Source: Ectocarpus siliculosus (lineage: Eukaryota > Sar > Phaeophyceae > Ectocarpales > Ectocarpaceae). Taken from it: 46,990 bases of DNA. Numbering within the stretch: the stretch's first letter is position 1; each line of letters opens with the position of its first letter. The position numbers and the translations under genes are program-made. The stretch is taken from assembly GCA_000310025.1 (NCBI GenBank), contig FN649748.1, positions 1,770,656 to 1,817,645 on the forward strand. The letters run 5' to 3'. Of the stretch, positions 1 to 9,600 are shown piece by piece. The notes under the pieces are model-generated. The model was not told the DNA's origin. It saw only the letters and a program-made list of their open reading frames with translations, and did no database searches.

Positions 1-178
1 AAGGTGGTTTATGGCGTTCAGAAAAGAAGGTGGTTTGAACCACCTTCTTCTGAACGCCATCGATTCGGGCCTCGGTCTGCCTGTAGGTCTCGAGGCCAGC
101 TGCCGGACTTGTCCCGGCCTCGTCCATCCGGTAGGCCAGGTTCGACAATAGCGCGGAGGTGTCCTCGCCACGGTAGGC
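1..178 (-). CDS. Partial exon of a sibling of the kinase gene, running off the left edge
   Basis: On the minus strand a C/T-rich tract ends in TGCAG at 181-179, followed by an open frame from 178 to the window edge. Its translation contains DEAGTSPAAGLE and TEAR. It closely resembles the start of the exon at 572 on the plus strand, which has NEAGTSPAAGLE and AEAR. The intron sequence in front of the acceptor also matches that gene, so this looks like the equivalent exon of a paralogous, divergently oriented copy. The last ~60 bases form a fold-back, so the reading there may not be real coding. No domain of known function is visible in the exon itself; the family assignment comes only from the paralogue. 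It could be a dead fragment. Confidence 0.5.
11..60. repeat. Near-perfect fold-back hairpin
   Basis: The stretch 11-35 and the stretch 38-60 are reverse complements except for two extra A's in the left arm, with a 2-base loop. Stem ends are ATGGCGTTCAGA on the left and TCTGAACGCCAT on the right. It lies in the minus-strand exon at 1-178. A hairpin with almost no loop is typical of a template-switch fold-back, either in the genome or in library construction. Confidence 0.85.
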
Positions 179-690
179 CTGCAGCATTGGGGGGAAGGGG
201 TAGGGGGCGGGTGGGACGAGGGGGCGTTCGCCGTTGCAAGTGAGTGATTGTCAGGGGACGAACGCGCTGAACTACACATGCAGCATCAAATTTAAGAATC
301 TGGATGTGTATCAAATACAAACCCCCCGCAAGTTACACTTTCCTTTACTTGGTGCATCGGTGAAATGTGTTCGTGTTACCACATGCTCTGCCAGCAATCA
401 AAAAGAATATTTGGTGGTGTTGTATCACAGGCACGAAGTAAAGAACAGTGCAAGATTTTGATTTTTTTCATTTGATACTGCATGTGTAGTCAAGTGTGTT
501 CGTCCCGTGACCATTACTCAGCTCTAAAGTGGTACCTCCCCGCCCTCCTCACCTTCCCCCCGTGATTGCAGGTCCACCGTTGCGGCGACCAAGACAGGGT
601 AGCGGACCTGGTCATCCGCCTGAACGAGGCCGGGACGAGTCCGGCAGCTGGCCTCGAGGCCTGCAGGCTGGCCGAGGCCCGATGCGCGGT
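60..690. repeat. Imperfect inverted repeat (arms about 60-305 and 468-690)
   Basis: The reverse complement of 60-305 aligns with 468-690 through three kinds of sequence: exon, the C-rich intron end with its TGCAG acceptor, and further upstream non-coding sequence. That upstream sequence shares CTGCATGTGTAGT and GTTCGTCCC. The unpaired centre is about 160 bp. The divergence between arms is that of an old duplication, unlike the fresh hairpin at 11-60. It places two kinase-family exons head to head. Confidence 0.8.
179..571. other. Non-coding spacer between the two head-to-head exons
   Basis: It contains the two intron 3' ends of the flanking exons and an AT-richer centre. I see no convincing first exon for either gene here, although both exons need one upstream. 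Either the first exons are tiny, or one copy has lost its 5' end through the inversion. Confidence 0.5.
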
Positions 691-3600
691 AATGCTGGAA
701 GTTGCTCGCCGAAACCTTCGCCGCAACGGAAATCTCGACCACTTCCTTGGCGAGGGTGGTGGAAAAGAAGAAGGTGGGGGGACGGAGGAGGTGACGACGG
801 GGATGAACGGTGCACGCTCGAGAGGGCCACCGGAAGGAGCCGGCCGTAGGCACGACGATCGTTTCTTGTCGACCATAGGCGACGGCGGCGGCGGCGGTGG
901 TGGCGACTACATGTATTCTGGTCGCCGCCGGGGGACCGGTACACCGGAAGGAAGCGGCGGCATCGGTCTCCTGTGCAAATCAGTTGCAAACGTATCACCA
1001 GCAGCATCAACATCGGCAACAGCAGCAGCAGCAGCAGCAGCAGCCGCCGCTGCGGCAACAACAGCTGCGGCAACAGCAGCAGCAGCAGCAGCAGCAGCGG
1101 GGTGTGGCCGTTGTGAAAACGCCAGCTGCGGCCCCGCTTCCCCAGTCCCGTCGACAAGTCCTGCCCAGCAGTGGGCTCACAACTTGGAAAGGGACATGCT
1201 GGTGAAGGCCGGCATGATGGCGGTGATCTCGCCACGGGCGATGGGAGCAGACGATGTAAGCGGCAGCGGCGGTGGCAGCGGCAGCGGCAGCGGGTTTGGG
1301 AACCCGCCTCCGGAAAAAAACGGACGGGGTGAGATGAGAAGACCTCCCGGGCTAGTGGCGCCAGGGGAAGGAGTGACTAACAACCATCCTCCTGGGCTGG
1401 TTGTGCCACGGCGGGGCGACGGCGTTGGCGACTGCAGGGAAAGCGGGTACCGAGGGCCGTTGATGAGCCCGCTCCGTGAAGCGGTGGAAGTGTCGTTGGG
1501 CGGCAGGCGGGTGAAGATGATGGTCTCCACGCAAACCCCGTCGACGAGGCCCGAGGACGTTGGCCACGGCCGCGGCACGGATTGGGGTTGCCCTCCGAAA
1601 CCGCAGCAGCGGCAGACCAGCCCGCCTCAGACCGGCACTAAGAGCACGGAGGCGGCAAGGGAAGCGGCAGCAAGAGAAGGGTGTGGCCGGGCCGTGGGTT
1701 GCCTGACGGCGGCGGCGGGAGCGGCGGCGGCGGGAGCGGCGGGCGGCGGCGGCCATGGCGGCAGCGGTTGCGGTGGTGGTGCCTTCTGTGCAGGCGGAGG
1801 CTTCAGCGACAACGGCGGCACCGGCTGCGGCAACGCTGGCCACGGCGACCGGAAACCGCCGACGATTCCGGTTCTTCAGCATACTGCAGACGCGATGCAG
1901 AAGCAAGAAGTACCGGTGCGCGCTGACAGACTGCTCTCCTTGCCGAGAGCCACAGTAGCAGCAGCAGCAGCAGCAACGGCGGCGTCAGGGGGCGACGCCG
2001 GTGTGGACTGCGTCCCCCCACTGCAAGCCGGCGAGCAGAGCGCGACTTCGATTCGGCGAAGGGTGGACGCGCTGCAGTCAAGGAAGCTGAGGGAGGAGAA
2101 GGTTCTCTGCGTGTTCATGCGCTACAGGTTGGAGATATCCGCCGATAATCTTCGCGGCTTAGACTGTGTTATTCTGGCGAGCGAGGTAAGACGCAAAATG
2201 CTGGGTATTTCAACAACTTGAAATCTGCAAGCTTGTTCTGTCTATGTACAGTCTGATGTTTGGCGTTTTTCGTTTGAGGCGGCACTTCTGACGGAGGTAC
2301 GTGGAACGTTCCCGCGGCGTTTGGTTTGAGCTGTCGAAGGTGAATCCTCTCCGTCTCCATTGTTGCTGCCGTTGTCGTTGTTGTCGTTGTTGTTGCATTG
2401 TTTCTTCTTCAAAGATGCCCTAGCAAACTGTATTCAATGAAAAAATAACGCGTGCCCCTGCAATGCTAACCTGAGCGCATGGTCTACGAGAGCTGTTTTA
2501 CAGTTCGACGCGAAACAAATACACCAAGGCTATGATTCACCCCCGCAAGGGACAAAGCCAACCCTCCGTCCCCTTCGTGCCCTCGATACAAGGGGACCGT
2601 TCAGGGTGTGCCGTTGTTGTTTCGGTGGCATTGGTTGGCACAAAGCGACCCCCCACCGTAGCCCTACACTACTCGCATCGATGTTGGCGGCACCATCCCA
2701 CCAGTCACGTCTGGCACAACAGCAGGGCTAAATATTGATTGTTCACCAACCTTTGAGGCTACCCCCCCTTCCTTCGAACGAAATGCTGTTGAAAAGACAA
2801 ACTCGGACTAAATAGTCGGAGCACTGCCACAGGTGTTGAGTATTGATGCGCTACATAACAAGATGAACCGGAAACGCTAAAACATCCACGTGCATTCACC
2901 CGCCCATCGAATCTCCGACCAGGCGAGACGAGCGGTCGTCAACGCAGAGGTGAAGGCCGCCACCGAGGTCTTCCGGCGGGACATGGCCGAGGCCAACCGA
3001 TTCAGGGTGAGAGGGGGGGAGTGAAGGTGTCACGGTTGTATATACATGCAAGTCATCATCACCTTGTATCCCTCGAGTGCGCAACCAACAGGATCGTCGT
3101 TTGCGCACCATTCCACACAAGAATGCTTGCCATAGCACTCACTTTCGACTCCCTCCCTCTCAGCCTGAGTCGGTTTCCTGCGGCCACCGTCGGCTGGAAT
3201 TCCTCGGTGGCGATTTTCTCCTGCTCGTTCAGGACATTTCGTCGAGCCTGGTCGAATTGTTGTCACGTGCCTCTTTTTCTCCCGGCCCTTGACAGTGTCT
3301 GATGGGCTGGACGTTCTTTAGGGTATGAAGCGCTTGTTGCGCCTGAACCTTTGTGGCACGAATCCGTAGTATCGTAATTTTTGAACTTCCCGGCCGCCAA
3401 AATCGAAGGGTGATGCATTGCAAACCAAATGGACACCAGCAGGCGCAACAATCTACACGTCCTGCCCTACAACTCCCGCCCCACCCCGTCAAGCCTGCTC
3501 GCACTATTCGTATGAATACTAATCCCGTCGCTTTTTTACGGAGTAGAGGCAGCGGCAATACGGGCAGCATCTGTAGCACGATGCTGGTACAGCTGGACTT

Positions 3601-6600
3601 GTCTTTTTCCGCCCTTTGTTTGGCTCTCTTCCTTGCCCCCCACCCTCCATCCCTACGCCCGGATCCTTGACTTGAACACCATTTCCTTCCTAGCTGGGGT
3701 ACTTGTGGGTCTTGCGCATGAAGCCTTTGATTCCCTTGTCAGCCGATCCCCCCCTCCCGGTAAAGACACAACACCTGTAGCGGCATATATCGCTATGTCG
3801 GCAATTAATCCGCCGTCCGGGTGGCAGGCTGTTAGTTTCGTAGGCTTGCCAGGAGTTCCAAAACGTTGAAGGGTTCTCCATCCCACCGACCGCTCGTTGT
3901 TTAATCTCTATATAATACCTGCCGCGTGAATCTGAACGAACAACCTCCGCCACCGATATCTCCCCTCGCTACAATCCAAATAGTTGGAAGCAGAGGCCTG
4001 CAAGGCAGCGCTGGCGGAAGTCGCCGTTATACCCTCCGTACCCGCCAACTCCATCGCCCGAGGAGTGTACGGAGACTGGTTCCATGGACGAGAGTTCAAG
4101 AGGTTCGTCGCCAAGACTCGGGAGCGCTACGGCGACGGGTCGGACGAGCTCTTCGTGGCCACCGACGTGGTTAGTCAGCAGCACCGGGCTCGGAACGGGG
4201 GCGAGGGCGGCAGCGTCTGGGCCGTGGGCGTGAAGGAACTCGGGCAGGGGACCTTCGGAATTGTGACCCGGCTCGACGTTCTCACCCTGGGCAAGAGCTA
4301 CGCCGCCAAGGAGTTCAAGGATGTGAGTGAGCCTTAGCCTCCGATGCGTATGAGTACGTAGCCTTGCTGATCATTTGTGTGTGTATTGCTCCGCGCTGTT
4401 ACTTTACATTCGGGAGAGCACCTCTCTCATGGCAGCATGTATCACGATACGTTCCCGATCCCTTCCTGGAAGTCAGTCGCTCGAGACGCGAAACCGAGGA
4501 AAAGATGAAACCTCGCATCCGTTGCACCGGTCGGAGCCAGCAGGGCAGGGTGATGCTGGTTTGCTGCATTTTTCAAGTATCTGAAAGGTTGTTCGATCAC
4601 TCCAAACCGACATAACCGACATAACCGACATAGAGAGCTACACGAGGCGTGCCAGCATTTTACTCCTAAACCAACACCGTTCAGCACCCTTCCGACACCG
4701 GCATCCTGCGGCGAGCAGACCACCTTGCCACCAAACGTACCCGCCCCCATTCCCCCTTTCGCACCCCTCCTCTTTCCCCCCTCCTCTCAACCTCCCTCAT
4801 TATCCCCCCCGCTTCCTCTCTCTCCCCTCCGCCTTTCCCACCTCTGCCCACTATCCTCTTGACGCCAAAATAACACCGGCATGCACGCCAACACGCTGTT
4901 CGATATCTATTTGACTCCACGTTGCCAACAACTAACTCCCGACGATACCACCAACCAACAACAGCAAGGAGAAGGCGGGGACAATGGTTCCTGGATGAGA
5001 GGTTGTGCTCAGGCGGGTCTCCTGACGGAGATGATCGTTCACAATAGGTGAGAGGCGGCGGGTGGGAAGGGCGGTACGTCCTTTTTTGAATGAACCTTTG
5101 AGGGACGGGGGCGGGGACGGGGGGATACACCCCATGTCGGGTGCTAGACGAAAAATGACAATGTCACCTGCATCGTCCGCGCTTGTTATTTCTTTAGTCA
5201 GAGTTTCACTGTGCCTACCCCAGTGAGAGCCAGTGTGCGAGAGAGGGACACTATTTTGCGTTGCAAAGGTGGAACGCCTGTGTTCGAATGCTGGGTTGTT
5301 GACATGTAGGACAAACAGAAGCACCATCTCGAGTTTGCCCCTAGGCCCGACGTACCATCTTAACCCAGAGAGAGACGCTGAGAATATGACCGACATTGCG
5401 AACGTCAAAAAGAAGAATCGCGCCAACCATACGAGGAGGGCGGTCACAACGTAGCCTCATCGCTTGACAGCCAGCATGTGCCGTACGACCTCACAAGTAG
5501 AACCTACTCTTGCGCTGGTCCAAGTTTGACCGAAAAGAGGTTCCTTCCTCATTTTGGCCAGATCAACCATGCAGCAGTGAGCCACATCTTGCTCTTCCAT
5601 TCTTCTTTTCTTTCCACAGCATGCCGCCGCATGCCAACATCGCCGGGCCGTCCGCCATGGATGACCGGGATAAGGACTCCCTGATCGTCTTCTATGACCT
5701 AGCCGTGGACGACTTCCATGGCTACGCCACGGGACAAGTCCTGGCTAGCCCCGGAGTGCTCATGCGGTGAGTCAGTGTTCGACCAAAAAGCAGTTCTCGG
5801 ACGCCACGTTCACCGGATTGGGTCCTATTTTTTGTCTTCAATGCCGACCATTTGCACGCATCTCATGGCGGTCCTAGCCGTCCAGGCACTTTTGGAATTG
5901 CAGCCCCAAATAATACCGCCTACGATGGAATATGATTCTCTGCGTCGAAAAAACAACGAAAACGAACATGAACTCTACTCGATCTAGAAACATTTTCTCC
6001 CAATGTCCTCTGCCCACCCAACCACCCGGGACAATACTAGGTCCAATCCCCCTTGGCAACATTCGATGAACCCAGGGTCCAGGCCCCCAAATCTAAGCCC
6101 TGACTCCAGCCTAGCCCTCAATCATCAACCAACCCGTTTTTCCAGGGCTATTGTCCGACATGGCTCGAGGGCCGGAGAACGTCGGCCGACATGGAAATTT
6201 TGCACACAATGGCGTAAAGCCTGGCAACATGTTGGTGTTCGAGGAAGGATGTAGGATGGGAACATGCTTCCTCGGCTACATGCTTCCTGAAAGACCAGCA
6301 TGTTGCCAGGCTTGACGTCATTCTGTGCAATTCCATGTCGGCCAAGGTGCCCCAGCCCTCGAGCCATGTCGGACTATAGCCTGGCAAAACGGGTTGGTTG
6401 ACGATTGGGGGCTAGGCTCGAGTCAGGGCTTGGGTTTGGGGGACTGGGCACAAGATTCTTTGAACGTTTCCAGCGAGTATCGTGCCTAGTTGCTGTTCCT
6501 GTCTACGTGCAGTGGTGGGGTCGTTGACGTCGAGTCGTCACTTTGAGACATTGGCTGTTGTGTTGTTCGTATCGTTTCTTTCGAGGCAGAGAATCGTCTC

Positions 6601-9600
6601 GGAGGGAAAGGGATCACCCGGCCGGGCGTGTAGTGGCATCATTTCCGGCTGCACGCTTCACCCAAACTAGAACTTCAAGGAGACAAGCACAGACAGATGA
6701 TCGGCAACTTAGAGATGGAGATGTCGACGAGGTAGGGGTGGCGGCATTGTCGGTGTGTATGTGTGTTTTGTATGCAGGGGGAGAGGGTTGGGGGGCGTTC
6801 CTAGGCAGAGAGGTCCCCTTCTGTAAAAAATGAAAGAACACACCCCACGGGGCAAATCCCGTCCAGCCCAAAAATGCTTACGCGGTGAGACAGTTCTCCA
6901 TGCCGTCTTCACGTCTTTGCAGAAGCAAGTCTCTCTACCTAGGAATACGGAGGAGGGTCGATACCTCCTCCCCCCCTTTCCTTCAGCCCATTACCTCCAC
7001 CATACACACCTACACACAGAAAATTCCTCCGCCCCCACATCGTCGAAATCTACACATCTACGTTTCCGGCACCTCTGTGTGTCTCATGAACTTCTTGCTT
7101 GGTTGATACCGTGCTGCCCGTAGCGATGCCGCTCCACGCCCGGGCTTCCCCTTCCCTGGCAACAGAGTATTCATTGTGAAATACGCAACACAAACGACAC
7201 AACAACATATAGTTCAATCTCAGCGTCGGGATTGACTCTATCTCCAACGCCATCAACGACGGTGCTCTGCGTCAAGGTAGATGCATCACTCGCCAAGGGC
7301 CCCGCCACTCCCGCTCCGTGGAACAACAACCAGGCACGCACGATCTCCCTTCCGCAACATTCGGGAAGACGTGCGTGAAAACCCCCCAAACCCAGGCCCT
7401 GACCCGAGCCTACCGTCAATTGCCAAACAACCCGTTTTACAGGCTGTTGTCCGACATGGCTCGAGGGCTTGAGCACCTTGGCCGACATGGCGTCAGCCAC
7501 AACGACGTGAAGCCCGGCAACATGCTGGTCTTTCAAGACTCGGGGGTGCTCGTTGCCAAGGTTACCGACCTCGGATGTGCTCTCGGTGGGTGGTCCCTTT
7601 TAGCGTGCGTTGCTTTCTAGCAGTTGTTGGGGCTTCTACAGTAGCTTTAGCTGTTTATCGTGGTCGTAGCCGTTGAGGGACAAAATCACATACTCCTACA
7701 CATAACGACTTCATGATGGATAATACGCCAACTCGAACAAACATAGCTACGTTGGTTCGCGTCAAACATGTGTGGTGTGCCGTTGTTGATATTGCCATGA
7801 CCGATCCTGAGAGGCATTCTGTAGAGGGGCACGGCATAGGCACAGGCAGCGGGGTGCTAAGAGACCTAGGCGCGCACGCGTGTCGCGGGGGGGGCGCGAT
7901 GCAAGTCGTCACGTACCATTAACATGACAAACTGGCAATAATCCAGTCGCACAAAATGCCGCAGTGGTCCCAAAACATCTCAGGAGCTTCCTACAACGAA
8001 CGGCCACATACTCAAGGTACCTCTACCTCTTGCCGACAAGTTCCATATATCTATGCGTACGGCTTGACTAGAGGCGCGAGTAACGTACGGAACAAGAAAA
8101 AATCGAAAAGCCGAGTGTAACGGCACCCTCGAAAGACGGGAATCAGCAGCATGAGGTTCTGAAGAGGTCTAAAGTGGTCCTACAAAATCAGGTTGTTGAG
8201 TAGCGTCTGCACGCACTGACACACCGGATCTTCCATGACACGCAATATAGAACCGATTGTGTCCTGAGACAAACACGACGGGAAGAAAAGGTTAGAGAGG
8301 GTACAACGTGGTGTTTGGAGTTACGGAGATAACTTGTTTCCACCCGTCGACGGAGGCACTAATCCAGGAAGGGCAGTGTGTGGTGGTGGGCGGTAGTTTT
8401 GGGGAAGGTGGCGGAAGGCCCATCGAGAACATGATGGCAACCAATCATTCCTTCCCCGCGCATCAAATGCAAGTTCATCGGCTCGCCGTACCAATCGCAA
8501 GACGGGAGACCAGCCATCAGGAACAGGATGGCAATGCCATGGTTTGTGACGCGCGTCCGCTTGTTTCTTGCGGCGTGCAGCTCACGGAGACATGAGGAGG
8601 GGGCAGGGCACGATCGGAGGCCAGGTGCCAGAAGGGATGATGAGCCGGGAGGTCGCGTGCGAGCCGTCTCAGGACGTGTTCGCTCTGGCGCACATGGTAT
8701 TGCTGACGCTAACGAAGAACGAGTGGAAGAGTAGCAATATGTGGTTCAGCCAGGTGGGTGCTGGTGATGCGCGCTGTAGTTGCTGTTGTTGCTGGTGGCG
8801 ATGGATATGTTGCCCTTCGATATTCTCGCGTGATAGAGGCGGTGACTTGGTACCACGGCAATCCACTTTGCAATATGCTCGATTTCAAGCTGATTTCCAT
8901 TTCCCTCGTCGATCCGCTGCTTCTAAACTTGTTGCGATTACATTTGTTTCCAACTACTGGCTAAGAGAGAAATGTATCGTCTTTGCGCTATCCGCAACAT
9001 ATATATATGTATTGTCTCAGGCGGTCCAGACGGATGGCGACAAGGAAATCATCAGCAAGATGGAAGGGAGAAATGCTTCTGTTGCTTCCAAGCACCATTT
9101 TATGGTGAGTCAAACCGAAGCAGCAGCAGGCAACATTTCACACCCCTCCCCCCCCTTGCCATGATGGGGGAAAACTTCCGTGTACGGCCAGTGGTATTCG
9201 CGTGAGGCAGCGAGGCAGGCAGCAACGGCGGGCTTAAGCACTACATGGTATGGCCGAGTTGGTGGTGTTGGTATCATCACTTACTTCTACGATGATGGAA
9301 CATACCATCTTCGTCGATTCTCGGCATCTATCTCCTTTTCGAGAGCAAGCAAGTACCACGGCTGGTCGTTTGGGCCATGTAGAGCAGTAGTATTTCAATA
9401 CGTGTGCGAGGGTGAGACGGATATGGCATAGTATGGCGTGGTGTTGGTGTGTTGGTGTTGGTGTTGTGAGAGGTGAGCGAGTGTGGTCAAGAATGAATGA
9501 GATACCCAATCGATGAGACTTTACCCCTAGTGGTGCCAGCCAAACTCTCACTCATTTTAAGACCGACCACCGATCAAGCTGAGAACGAGAACCAATCGAT

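Larger units (their letters stand above)
6010..7545. repeat. Fold-back array: three alternating copies of intron plus catalytic-loop exon
   Basis: The real exon 7443-7585 and about 500 bp of its upstream intron (about 6900-7545) are mirrored by 6284-6840 in reverse orientation. Matches run the whole way, for example GGCACGC.ACGAT, CCCGGGCGTG, CCTAGG.AGAGAG, and the catalytic-loop sequence itself. A third copy, direct, lies at about 6010-6250 and mirrors the second around a ~35 bp centre. The order is therefore direct, inverted, direct (functional). All lie in or at the end of the kinase intron 5767-7442. Confidence 0.85.

Noticed and set aside
897-1205. Poly-glutamine open frame over the CAG repeat
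   Set aside because: The repeat is in the kinase exon, whose frame reads it as alanine; the Gln frame has no start context or splice partners.
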